Below the pieces are notes generated by a model. That model saw only the letters and a program-made list of their open reading frames with translations, ran no database searches and had not been told where the DNA came from. The translations under genes and the position numbers were made by a program. DNA of 64,000 nucleotides from JAKACA01 sp049510975 (GTDB taxonomy: Bacteria; Actinomycetota; Acidimicrobiia; Acidimicrobiales; Bog-793): contig JBEKYM010000002.1 of the NCBI GenBank assembly GCA_049510975.1, forward strand, positions 108,899-172,898. Reading direction: 5' to 3'. This document shows positions 24,803 through 33,085 of the stretch, piece after piece (position 1 is the first letter of the stretch; each line of letters begins with the position of its first letter).

Positions 24803-27445
24803 GTGAGACGGGCAACGCCGGCAGAAGTTCCGTTCGTGGGGCGCGCCCTCGAGCTGGACCGGATCGTTGCGGCACTCCGTGGCCCGCTGCCGGTTGCTTT
24901 CGTACTGGCCGGGGAGGCCGGCGTGGGAAAGACCCGACTCGCAGCCGAAGCCGCCAATGCGGCCGCCGGGCTCGGCTACCGGACCGCTCACGTCGCTTGC
25001 ACGAGGGCGGCGGCGGCGATCCCGTTCGGCCCGTTCGCCCCGTTGCTCCCCGTGAGCGATGTCGCGCCGGAGGATCTGACCGGGCTGCTGCGCCAAGCTG
25101 CCGACGCCATCGCCGGCGGAGGCGACCGAGAGCGGCGGCTGCTGCTCGTAGTCGATGACGCCCATCTCCTCGACGACGGTTCCGCCGCCCTCGTCCACCA
25201 GCTCGTCCATTCGGGGTCGTGCAGCCTCGTGGCGGGCGTGCGCACGCCGGGGCCGTCTCCTGAGCCGATCACGGCGCTGTGGAAAGACGGCCTTGCCGAC
25301 CGCCTCGACCTTGCTCCGCTGACCGAGACGGACCTCGAGGCGCTCGTGATCGCCATGCTGGGCGGACCGGCAGCAGGCGCAACCGTGCGGCGCCTCTTCG
25401 AGATGAGCCGGGGAAACGCCCTCTATCTCCGAGAGCTGATCAATGGCGGGCTCGAGACCGGAGCGCTCGCCGATGACAACGGCATGTGGACGCTGCGCGG
25501 TGCCATCACCGCACCGGACCGCCTCGTGGAGCTGGTCGGTGCTCGTTTGAGCGGGCTGGCGCCCGAGACCGTCGCCGTCATCGAGCTGCTGGCCGTCGCC
25601 GAGCCGTTGAGCCTGTCGATGCTCGAGCAGATGGTCCCGCCTCAGGCGATCGAGGAGGCGGAAGGGTTCGGGTTTCTCGAAGTTCGCCCTGACGGCCGGA
25701 GGATGAACGCCCGCCTCACGCATCCCGTGTACGGGGAGGTCCTGCGCCAACGTCTCCCCCGATCCCGCCTGCGCCGGCTGTCGGCGACGCTGGCGGAGGA
25801 TCTCTCGGGCACCGGCGCCCGCCGGCGGGAGGATCTGCTCCGCGTGGCCCGGTGGCAGCTCGACGCCGGAGGTCGAGGCGACCCAGAGCTCCTCGGACGT
25901 GCGGCCCGGTTGTCACGCCAGATGTTCGACCTCCAGCTCGCCGCCCGCCTTGCCCGTGCCGCGCTGGAATCGGGCGGCGGCGTCGACACCGGACTGGTGC
26001 TGGGCGAGGCTGAGTTCCGATCCGGGCGGCACGAGGAGGCCGAGCGCGTGCTCGCCGGCCTCGTGCCGCTCTGCGCGACGGACATGGAAACGGCACAGGT
26101 GGCCCACGCTCGCGCCTACAACCTCGGCGTCCTGATGGCCGACTCCGCAGGTGCCGCCGCGGTCCTCGAGGAGGCCTTGTCGGCGGTCACCGACGTGGGT
26201 GCGCGGCTCCGTCTGCTCGCCAGCTCGGCTTCCAAGCGCGTCTTCGAGGCCGACCCTGAGGCTGCCTTGGCGGCCGCTGAGGAGCTGCTGTCGAGCTCGG
26301 ACGACCTCACCGTGGGACGAGGAACCTATGTCGCCTCGATCGCCTCGGCGCTCCTCGGTCGCGGCGACGACGCCGTGGAAATTGCCCGGCGAGGTCTCGA
26401 GGCGAACCGTCGAACCCCGGAGGGCAATCATCAGCTGCCCGAGGTCCAGCTCGTCGGCGCCGTGCTCGGTCATGCCGCCGCCGGCCGTCTGTCCGACAGC
26501 GAGGCGGAGGCCACGACGGGTTACCAGGCATGCCTGGAGGCCGGCGATCAGGAAGGTATTGCCACGTTCTCGCTGCTTCGAGGCTGGGCGCGGGTGGCCG
26601 AGGGCCAGCTCGGCGCGGCAGCCCGGGCGTTCCTCGAGGGAGCCATCATCAACCGCGAGATTCGCGACGGCGGCGCCCTGCGCTGGTGTCTCGGCGGCCT
26701 GGCGCTCGCCGAGGGCATGGCGGGCAACGCCGAGCCGGCGCGATCTGCGGTGGCCGAACTGGACTCCTTGCCTCCGACCTGGATGGCCATCTTCGAAGCT
26801 GACCTGATCGACCGCGGCCGCGCCTGGAGCAAGGTCGCCAGCGGTGAGCTCTCCGGGGCCCGCCACCTTCTCGCCTCTGCGGCGGCGAGGGCGGCGGCGA
26901 CGCGGCAGTGGGTGGCGGAGGCGCACCTTCTGCACGACATCGCTCGGCTCGGCGACGCGGCTTCAGTGGCCAACCGCCTCGAGGCGCTCGCCGAGCTCAC
27001 CGGCAACAACGTCATGGCCGTGTACGCCCGTCACGCGAGAGCCCTGGCGGAGGGGTCAGGCTCGAAGCTCGAGGTGGTCTCGCTCGCCTACGAAGCCTTC
27101 GGGGCGGCGTTGCTGGCGGCCGAGGCGCGCTCGGCCGCGGCGGCGGCGTTCAGGGCCGAGGGGTTGGCCCGCAAGGCGGCGGCCTGCGAGAAGCGGGCGG
27201 CGGAGCTCGTAGCGAGCTGCGGAGGGGTGCACACCCCCGGCCTCGTCGAAGGGGGACCCATGGCCCGACTCACGCTGCGCGAGCGGGAGGTCGCCATGCT
27301 GGCCGCCTCCGGCGTACCGAGCAAGGTCATCGCCGCCCGCCTCTTCGTCTCGGCGAGGACTGTCGACAACCACCTTCAGGCCGTCTACACCAAGCTCGGC
27401 GTGACCAGTCGCGACGAGCTGGCTGCATCCCTCGGCACGCCATGA
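24803..27445 (+). CDS. LuxR family transcriptional regulator with AAA ATPase domain (LAL type)
   Basis: About 880 residues. An N-terminal STAND-type NTPase has Walker A 'GEAGVGKTRLAAEAA' (residues about 37-51) and Walker B 'LLLVVDDAHLLDDGS'. A long alpha-helical TPR-like central part follows, then a C-terminal LuxR helix-turn-helix 'LTLREREVAMLAASGV' and 'VSARTVDNHLQAVYTKLGV'. Such regulators activate catabolic or secondary-metabolite genes on binding a small inducer. GTG 24803 is preferred (GGTGGAAG 9 bases upstream); the frame is open to GTG 24767. Candidate targets are adjacent genes, but nothing in the sequence fixes this. Confidence 0.88.
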   Translation: MRRATPAEVPFVGRALELDRIVAALRGPLPVAFVLAGEAGVGKTRLAAEAANAAAGLGYRTAHVACTRAAAAIPFGPFAPLLPVSDVAPEDLTGLLRQAADAIAGGGDRERRLLLVVDDAHLLDDGSAALVHQLVHSGSCSLVAGVRTPGPSPEPITALWKDGLADRLDLAPLTETDLEALVIAMLGGPAAGATVRRLFEMSRGNALYLRELINGGLETGALADDNGMWTLRGAITAPDRLVELVGARLSGLAPETVAVIELLAVAEPLSLSMLEQMVPPQAIEEAEGFGFLEVRPDGRRMNARLTHPVYGEVLRQRLPRSRLRRLSATLAEDLSGTGARRREDLLRVARWQLDAGGRGDPELLGRAARLSRQMFDLQLAARLARAALESGGGVDTGLVLGEAEFRSGRHEEAERVLAGLVPLCATDMETAQVAHARAYNLGVLMADSAGAAAVLEEALSAVTDVGARLRLLASSASKRVFEADPEAALAAAEELLSSSDDLTVGRGTYVASIASALLGRGDDAVEIARRGLEANRRTPEGNHQLPEVQLVGAVLGHAAAGRLSDSEAEATTGYQACLEAGDQEGIATFSLLRGWARVAEGQLGAAARAFLEGAIINREIRDGGALRWCLGGLALAEGMAGNAEPARSAVAELDSLPPTWMAIFEADLIDRGRAWSKVASGELSGARHLLASAAARAAATRQWVAEAHLLHDIARLGDAASVANRLEALAELTGNNVMAVYARHARALAEGSGSKLEVVSLAYEAFGAALLAAEARSAAAAAFRAEGLARKAAACEKRAAELVASCGGVHTPGLVEGGPMARLTLREREVAMLAASGVPSKVIAARLFVSARTVDNHLQAVYTKLGVTSRDELAASLGTP

Positions 27446-27799
27446 GCGCACCCCTCCCGGGGCGCCTCCCGCCGGCGCCTCGAGAGGGAGCGCTCCGACC
27501 CGTGCCCGGTCTGCCTCGGACACGATCGGCACAGCGCCACCTGGTTGATCAGAACTTCACGGCGGAACGCAGGCTCGGCACCGGTGTCTCCTTCGATGAG
27601 TGGTCGTGGGTCCCGGTCGTTTCGGGGCGCCCATCTGGTGCCAACCTACGCTGAGCCGGTCCGGGCTTCCTGAGTAACGGTTGCTCATTTCTCGCCGGCA
27701 AGACCGGCCGATTGCTCAGGCTCGCCCGGTTGTTGCTCAGGCTCGCCCGGTTGTTGCTCAGGCTCGCCCGGTTGTTGCTCAGGCTCGCCCGGTTGTCGC
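27446..27799. other. Intergenic region between convergent genes, with repeats
   Basis: This 354-base stretch separates the LuxR stop from the acetyltransferase stop. I see GC-rich sequence with partial inverted GGCGCC segments near 27460-27482 that could weakly terminate transcription, then the 21-bp tandem array (separate entry). No ORF here has convincing coding character; a minus-strand frame reads through the repeats as Arg-Ala-Ser-Leu-Ser-Asn-Asn but lacks a ribosome site. Confidence 0.6.
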
Positions 27800-27812
27800 T
27801 CAGACTCGCGGA
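27712..27812. repeat. 21-bp tandem repeat, about 4.8 units
   Basis: Four identical head-to-tail copies of TTGCTCAGGCTCGCCCGGTT plus a final G (21-bp period) run from 27712 to 27795. A degenerate fifth unit at 27796-27812 runs into the acetyltransferase gene and supplies its stop codon (TGA on the minus strand). A more decayed copy can be seen at about 27678-27700. No spacers separate the units. Confidence 0.93.
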
Positions 27813-28537
27813 GAGCGACGCTTCGCGCCCGCCGCCTCGTCGCTGTGCCGGAGGGCCCGCACGATCCGGACCGTCGTCGAGCGCCTCAGCTCGAAACCCA
27901 TCCGCTCGTACAACGCGATCGCCCCCGTGTTGTCGACGGCCGCATGGAGGAAGGGCTCCTCGCCTCGTTCCCGGATGCCGGCAACGACGGTCCTCACGAG
28001 GCGGGCGCCAAGTCCCTGCCCGCGATGCGCTATGTCGGTGCACACGGCGCTCACCTCGGTCCAGCCTGGCGGGTGCATACGTTCGCCCGCCATGGCGACG
28101 AGAGCTCCGTCCCGGCGCAAGCCCACGTAGTTGCCGAGCTCGATCGTCCGCGGCCCGAAGGGGCCCGGCTCGGTTCGGGCCACGAGGGCCAGCATGTCCG
28201 GGACGTCGTCGGGGCCGAGGCGGACCGCCTCCGGGTCGACGGCGGCCTCGACCGCCGTCCCGGTCATCTGGACGATCGGGATGCTCCAGGAGACCTTCCA
28301 GGGGCGCGGTGCGGTGTCGAGCCCGACCAGGGCCGCTCGCGATCGACCCACGACCGACGCCAGTGCCGTCCAGCACCGTGCGTCGGAGGAATCGTCCAAT
28401 GCCGCGAACGGCGCCACATCGGTCGGGTAACGCCCCGCCCGGTGCTCGGCGTCGGTCTCGGCCAGCCAGCTGTGTGCGCCCGACAGCGACCCCCACGCCG
28501 GGTTGTCGAGCGCGCCGGCGTCTAGCGGGCGGACCAT
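27800..28537 (-). CDS. GNAT family N-acetyltransferase
   Basis: A 245-residue protein whose C-terminal half is a GNAT domain: 'GLRRDGALVAMAGERMH', then 'VCTDIAHRGQGLGARLV' (acetyl-CoA pyrophosphate loop, motif A) and 'LHAAVDNTGAIALYERMGFEL' (motif B). The N-terminal half (about 100 residues) is typical of FR47-like acetyltransferases. The acceptor is unknown. ATG 28537 overlaps the end of the upstream LLM gene by 16 bases. The stop codon lies within a degenerate unit of the neighbouring tandem repeat, suggesting the repeat expanded against or into the gene's 3' end. Confidence 0.85.
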   Translation of the reverse strand: MVRPLDAGALDNPAWGSLSGAHSWLAETDAEHRAGRYPTDVAPFAALDDSSDARCWTALASVVGRSRAALVGLDTAPRPWKVSWSIPIVQMTGTAVEAAVDPEAVRLGPDDVPDMLALVARTEPGPFGPRTIELGNYVGLRRDGALVAMAGERMHPPGWTEVSAVCTDIAHRGQGLGARLVRTVVAGIRERGEEPFLHAAVDNTGAIALYERMGFELRRSTTVRIVRALRHSDEAAGAKRRSPRV

Positions 28538-29712
28538 TCGCGGGCGAGCAGCTCGTAGGAGCGGACTCGGTCGGCGTGCTCGTGGGTGATCGTCGTCACG
28601 ACGAGCTCATCGGCGCCGGTCGCCTCCTGCAGCTGGCGCAGCTGATCGGCGACCTGCCGCGGAGACCCGACGAATTGCGTGTCGACGCGATCGGCGACGA
28701 GGGCGCGCTCCTCCTCGGTCCAGTTGTGGTCTCTTGCCTCTGCAGGGCTCGGAAACGGGATCGCCCCGGCACCGCCGCGGATGCTGTACACCCAGAGGCC
28801 GTAGCCGGTCGCCAGCTCTCTCGCCGTCTCCTCGTCTTCGGCCACAACAGCATCGGCGGAGACGGCGATGTACGGCTCCGGCAGCTCCGGCGACGGTCGA
28901 AAGGCCGCTCGGTACCCCTCGGCCGCCTCCAACACCGTGGCCGGGCTCACGTGGTAGTTGGCGGCGAAGCGCAACGAATTGCGGCCCGCCACCTCGGCGC
29001 TCTCGCCGCCGCTGCTGCCGAGAATCCAGATCTCGACGGCGGCGTCCTCGCCGGGAACGGCATGGGCTTCAAGGCCCTCGTCGGAGCGGTACTCGCCTCG
29101 CAAGAGAGCCAGGATCTCGCCGATTTGCTCCCCATAGTCGGGCGACTCCGCATTCGGCTGCTGAAGGAGCCTTCGCTGCACGGCGATGCGGGGCGAGCGG
29201 AGGAGCCGCTCGATGGGGAACCTCTGCGGGATGCGGAGCCCGTTCGGCGCCGCCCCAGCGGCCGCCGCCTGCGCCACCGCCGGACTGACGCCTCCGCCAG
29301 CTGCGGTCTGCGCGACCCGCGGAGTCCCCTCGGGGCCGTCGGAACCGGCACCGGACCGCCGCCGCGGCCTGCCGGCGGATCGGCCGAGACCGAGGTCGAG
29401 CCGGCCCGGATAGACGGCATCGAGCAGCCCGAACTCCTCCACGACCGAGAGGGCGGTGCGATGGCCGAGCTGCACTCCGCCCGAGCCGATGCGGATGCTC
29501 GAAGTGGCCGAGGCGACGAGCGCGATCACGACGGCCGGCGACACGCCGGCGACGCCGGCGTTCAGGTGGTGCTCGGCGAACCAGTAACGGGCATAGCCGA
29601 GGCGCTCGGCCTGACGGGACAGGTCGACGCTGTTGCGGAGCGCTTCGGCTGCCGTCGAGCCGGACGTGATGGGCACGAGGTCGAGGACCGAGAGCGGCAC
29701 ATTCCGGTTCAC
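28522..29712 (-). CDS. LLM class flavin-dependent oxidoreductase (alkanal monooxygenase-like)
   Basis: A 396-residue protein: 'VPLSVLDLVPITSGSTAAEAL', 'AERLGYARYWFAEHHLNAG', 'SIRIGSGGVQLGHRTALSVVE' and 'YPGRLDLGLGRS' are typical of the LLM group with a 'LDLxPI' N-terminus. A Gly/Ala/Pro/Arg-rich insertion (about residues 115-165) interrupts the barrel after 'GLGRSAGRP', longer than usual. GTG 29712 overlaps the stop of the upstream monooxygenase gene (GTGA), placing it in the same operon. It needs reduced flavin, probably from the FMN reductase encoded at 32403-32876. Confidence 0.85.
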   Translation of the reverse strand: MNRNVPLSVLDLVPITSGSTAAEALRNSVDLSRQAERLGYARYWFAEHHLNAGVAGVSPAVVIALVASATSSIRIGSGGVQLGHRTALSVVEEFGLLDAVYPGRLDLGLGRSAGRPRRRSGAGSDGPEGTPRVAQTAAGGGVSPAVAQAAAAGAAPNGLRIPQRFPIERLLRSPRIAVQRRLLQQPNAESPDYGEQIGEILALLRGEYRSDEGLEAHAVPGEDAAVEIWILGSSGGESAEVAGRNSLRFAANYHVSPATVLEAAEGYRAAFRPSPELPEPYIAVSADAVVAEDEETARELATGYGLWVYSIRGGAGAIPFPSPAEARDHNWTEEERALVADRVDTQFVGSPRQVADQLRQLQEATGADELVVTTITHEHADRVRSYELLAREWSAR

Positions 29713-31085
29713 GACGGCCTCACAGCGATCGGATGAACAGCTCCGAGCTCGCCCAGGCCGAGGTGTTCCCGCAACGTCTCGCCTTCGTACTCGCTGCGAA
29801 ACACGCCCCGCTCCTGCAGCAGCGGAACGACCTTGTCGGCAAAGTCGTCCAGCCCTGCAGGAGTGATGTGAGGAACAAGGATGAAGCCGTCGCTGGCCTC
29901 CTCGGCCACGAACCGTTCCATCCCCTCCGCGATCGTGGCAGGCGAGCCGACAAAAGACTGGCGGCCGCTGACTTCGATCATCAGCTGGCGGATCGAGAGT
30001 TGCTTCGACGCCGCGAGCTCCCGCCACTTCTGCGCCGTCTCGAGCGGGTCGCGGTGCATGCGGACGCTCGCTCGCCCGCGGGCAATCGTGTGCTCTCCGA
30101 CGAGCGGATCGATCTCCGGCAGGGGTCCGTCGGGGTCGTAGGCCGACAGGTCGCGGTTCCACAGTTGCTCGAGGAGCTTGATGGCCGTCTGCCCGCTCAC
30201 TTGCTGGGCGCGCACGACGGCCGCCAGCTCTTGGGCGTCGCTGTCGCTGTCGGCCAGCACGAACGTGCAGGCGGGCAACACGACGAGCTGTGCAGGGCTG
30301 CGCCCGTAGCGCGCCAGGCGACCTTTCACATCGGCGTAGAACGCCTTGCCCGCGTCCAAGGAAGCGTGCCGCGTGAAGATGGCGTCCGCGGTGGCGGCGG
30401 CGAACTCGCGCCCTTCGTCGGAGTCGCCCGCTTGGAAGATCACGGGCCTGCCTTGCGGGCTTCGGGGGACGTTGAACCTGCCGGCGATGTCGAAGTAGTC
30501 ATCACGGTGAACGAAGGCTCCAGCCGAGGCGTCGGCGAGCCACTTCCCGGCGGCGGCGTCTGCCACGATCTCGTCTCCTCGCCAGGAGTCGAACAGATCC
30601 CAGGCGGCCTCCATGAATTGTTTGGCTCGCGCGTAGCGCTCGTCCTCGCCGAGGAAACCGCCGCGGCGGAAATTCTCTCCCGTGAATGCGTCCCACGAGG
30701 TGACGACGTTCCAGGCGGCCCGGCCTGCCGACAGGTGGTCGAGGCTGGCGAACTGTCGGGCAACTTCGTACGGCTCGTTGAACGTGGAGTTGATCGTGGC
30801 GGCGAGCCCGAGCCGATCGGTCACCGCTGCCAAGGCTGCCAGCACCGTGAAAGCGTCGGGCCGGCCCATGACGTCGAGGTCGTAGATCAGGCCGCCTTGC
30901 TCGCGCAGGCGGAGCCCCTCGGCGAGAAACAAGAAGTCGAACTTCGCCCGCTCGGCCGTCTCGGCGAAATGGACGAACGACGAGAATTCGATGTGGCTGC
31001 CCGATTGTGGGTCACTCCACACCGTGGTGTTGTTGACCCCGGGAAAGTGGGCGCCGAGGTGCATCTGTTTGCGGGGAGCGCTCAT
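29709..31085 (-). CDS. FMN-dependent monooxygenase, NtaA/SnaA/DszA family
   Basis: A 458-residue protein of the two-component FMNH2-dependent family that attacks aminopolycarboxylates and organosulfur compounds. Motifs include 'MHLGAHFPGVNNTTVW', 'FAETAERAKFDFLFLAEGL', 'RLGLAATINSTFNEPYEVAR', 'GRAAWNVVTSWDAFTGENF' and 'SPQGRPVIFQAGDSDEGREF', all diagnostic of this group. It overlaps the next LLM gene by four bases and lies 12 bases after the preceding one. The substrate could be a sulfone, sulfonate, ether or aminocarboxylate; the sequence does not decide. Confidence 0.9.
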   Translation of the reverse strand: MSAPRKQMHLGAHFPGVNNTTVWSDPQSGSHIEFSSFVHFAETAERAKFDFLFLAEGLRLREQGGLIYDLDVMGRPDAFTVLAALAAVTDRLGLAATINSTFNEPYEVARQFASLDHLSAGRAAWNVVTSWDAFTGENFRRGGFLGEDERYARAKQFMEAAWDLFDSWRGDEIVADAAAGKWLADASAGAFVHRDDYFDIAGRFNVPRSPQGRPVIFQAGDSDEGREFAAATADAIFTRHASLDAGKAFYADVKGRLARYGRSPAQLVVLPACTFVLADSDSDAQELAAVVRAQQVSGQTAIKLLEQLWNRDLSAYDPDGPLPEIDPLVGEHTIARGRASVRMHRDPLETAQKWRELAASKQLSIRQLMIEVSGRQSFVGSPATIAEGMERFVAEEASDGFILVPHITPAGLDDFADKVVPLLQERGVFRSEYEGETLREHLGLGELGAVHPIAVRPS

Positions 31086-31097
31086 CGCATCTTCCGG

Positions 31098-32300
31098 TCA
31101 GACCGCCGCGTAGCGGTTGGCGGGTCGTGGCAGGCCGAGGCGCTCGCGCAGACCGCCGGCTCCGTAGGAGCGCGGGAACAGCCCGCGCGCCTGCAACTCG
31201 GGCACGACGCCATCGACGATGGCATCGAGGTCGTCGGAGATGACGGCTGGACGCAGGCGGTAACCGCTGAGACCGGCCTCGGCCCAGGAGCCCAGCAGCT
31301 CGGCCAGCTCGACCGGTGTTCCGACGAAGACGTCGGCATCGCTCCGGTACTCTCGCCCGTCAGCCTCGTCGAGACGTGCCTTGCGCTCTGAGGCCGCCAC
31401 CGAGCTGGCGCCGAGGAACACGACGAGATCCGCGAAGACGCTCACCGCGCCAGCGGGACGGCCGGCCGCGTCGGCGTGCTCGCGGACCTCTGCAACGATG
31501 CTGCGGACCTGTTCGAAGTCGTGCGGAGTGACGTAGGCGACGTCGGCTGCCGCGGCGGCAAAGCGGTACGGCAGCTCCGAATGCGCCAGGGCCGTCACGA
31601 GCGGCTGGCCCTGCGGCGGCCGCGGCGTGATGGACGGGCCCTTCACAGCGAAGAAGCGGCTTTCGAAGTCGATGTAGTGGAGCTTGTCCCGATCGACGAA
31701 GCGACCGGTGGACTGATCTCGGATCTCGGCGTCGTCCTCCCAGCTGTCCCAGAGCCGTCGGACCACTTCGACGTAGTCGGCCGCCTCCTCGAACAACTCG
31801 GCGGTGACGGCTCGACCCTGCGGATCCTCGACCTGCCGGTAGAGGCGCTCGGGAAACAGGCGCCGCCCGAACAGAGCCGCTTCGTGAGCTCGACCTGACA
31901 CCTGCACGCGGACTCCGGCACGCCCTGAGCTGACGAAGTCCAGCGTTGCGATCGCCTTCGAGATGTGGAATGGCTCGGTGTGAGTGACGGTCACGCTCGG
32001 CACCAAGCCGATGTGGCGGGTGACGGGAGCAACGCGGGCAGCGACGAGCACGGCGTCGAGCCGGCCTCGAACCTGATCGGTACGGTCGTCCGGCACAAAG
32101 GGGTGGGCGGACTGCATCGCCAGCGAGTCCTCGATCGTGACGAAGTCGAGGAGCCCCGACTCTGCCCGACGGGCGACAGCCGCCCAGTAGCCGGCCGTGA
32201 AGAGGGTCCCCGGCCCGATCTCGGCCTGTCGCCAGGCCGCCGGGTGCCAACCCGCGCCGTCGAGCGCGACCGCGAGATGGATCGGTGTCGTCGCCGGCAT
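31098..32300 (-). CDS. LLM class flavin-dependent monooxygenase (DszA/NtaA-like)
   Basis: A 400-residue relative of the neighbouring monooxygenase: 'IHLAVALDGAGWHPAAWRQ', 'RAESGLLDFVTIEDSLAMQ', 'RHIGLVPSVTVTHTEPFHISK', 'VSSGRAGVRVQVSGRAHEAALF' and 'TPRPPQGQPLVTALAHSELPYR'. The start at 32300 is preceded by AGGAGGG. It is the first of three monooxygenases in the operon and follows the FMN reductase gene by 102 bases. It is only moderately similar to its neighbour, so a cascade of different oxidations is as likely as gene redundancy. Confidence 0.85.
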   Translation of the reverse strand: MPATTPIHLAVALDGAGWHPAAWRQAEIGPGTLFTAGYWAAVARRAESGLLDFVTIEDSLAMQSAHPFVPDDRTDQVRGRLDAVLVAARVAPVTRHIGLVPSVTVTHTEPFHISKAIATLDFVSSGRAGVRVQVSGRAHEAALFGRRLFPERLYRQVEDPQGRAVTAELFEEAADYVEVVRRLWDSWEDDAEIRDQSTGRFVDRDKLHYIDFESRFFAVKGPSITPRPPQGQPLVTALAHSELPYRFAAAAADVAYVTPHDFEQVRSIVAEVREHADAAGRPAGAVSVFADLVVFLGASSVAASERKARLDEADGREYRSDADVFVGTPVELAELLGSWAEAGLSGYRLRPAVISDDLDAIVDGVVPELQARGLFPRSYGAGGLRERLGLPRPANRYAAV

Positions 32301-32402
32301 GGGTGAGTCGTCCCTCCTAGGTGGTTATTCGATCATAACGATAGAAACAGAAAGAAACCCACCCAGACCCCGTTCCCGCCCATCCCACAACGACCATCGG
32401 CC

Positions 32403-32876
32403 TCAGAGCCACCGTCGGGCGCTCTCGAGCCAGGCGTCGAGGCCCTCGGGCGACTGGTAGTCGGAGTCGAGGAGGTAGAGGCCTCGGACCGGGCACGTCG
32501 CTCCGAGCTCGACAAGCACGGGCTTGAGAAAGACCTCCGGTGCGAGGGCGTGCTGCCACGCCCCGCCGAGCATCATCGGGAAGGCCACGAGGCCGGACAG
32601 CCCGCCAGAGGGGAACTGGTCGAGGAACAGCTTGAGAACACCGGTGAAGCTGGCTTTGTACGTCGGCGACGCCACGACGACGGCCTCGGACGCACGCACA
32701 GCCGCCACAGCGGCTCCGACTGCGACGTCGCCGAAACCCAACAGACCGCTGCCCAGCGTCACGACGTCAACGACGACGTCGGCCGCGACCCCGCCGAGGC
32801 TCGAGGCCACGTGTATGGCTGCCTCGAGCGTACGCGAGGCGGGTTTCGGGTTGCCGACCACGACGGCCACGCTCAT
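32403..32876 (-). CDS. NAD(P)H-dependent FMN reductase (SsuE-like)
   Basis: A 157-residue flavodoxin-like protein: 'VAVVVGNPKPASRTLEAA' is the phosphate-binding start, 'VVVASPTYKASFTGVLKLFLDQ' the flavin-stacking loop, and 'AFPMMLGGAWQHALAPE' the conserved C-terminal part. SsuE/MsuE proteins supply reduced FMN to LLM monooxygenases, and this gene heads the operon that encodes three of them. ATG 32876 follows GAGGAGG. The 102-base gap downstream (32301-32402) is A+T-richer than its surroundings and could hold an internal promoter (TATGAT on the minus strand at 32337-32332). Confidence 0.9.
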   Translation of the reverse strand: MSVAVVVGNPKPASRTLEAAIHVASSLGGVAADVVVDVVTLGSGLLGFGDVAVGAAVAAVRASEAVVVASPTYKASFTGVLKLFLDQFPSGGLSGLVAFPMMLGGAWQHALAPEVFLKPVLVELGATCPVRGLYLLDSDYQSPEGLDAWLESARRWL

Positions 32877-33085
32877 CTTCGCCTCCTCAGTCGGCTCGCT
32901 CGATGGCGGAATGCTACGCATGCCGACCGGTGCGGGAGGGCGGAATCGTATGATTCGAACCGCTGCGCGACAGTTGGAGCCTGCGCGGCGCGCTCGTCTG
33001 CCGCCGGTCGCACGCACCTCAGTCCTGGTGCGGAGGAGCTCGCCATGGGAGCGCTGGGGGTCGTTGTGGGAGAAGCCAAGCCGAG

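Noticed and set aside
24644..25750. Long upstream extension of the AcpH-like frame on the minus strand
   Set aside because: It runs antisense through the LuxR ATPase domain and has shadow composition.
27446..27560. GGCGCC-containing inverted segments as a terminator for the LuxR gene
   Set aside because: The pairing is short and broken and there is no T-run, so I list it only as a weak possibility within the intergenic entry.
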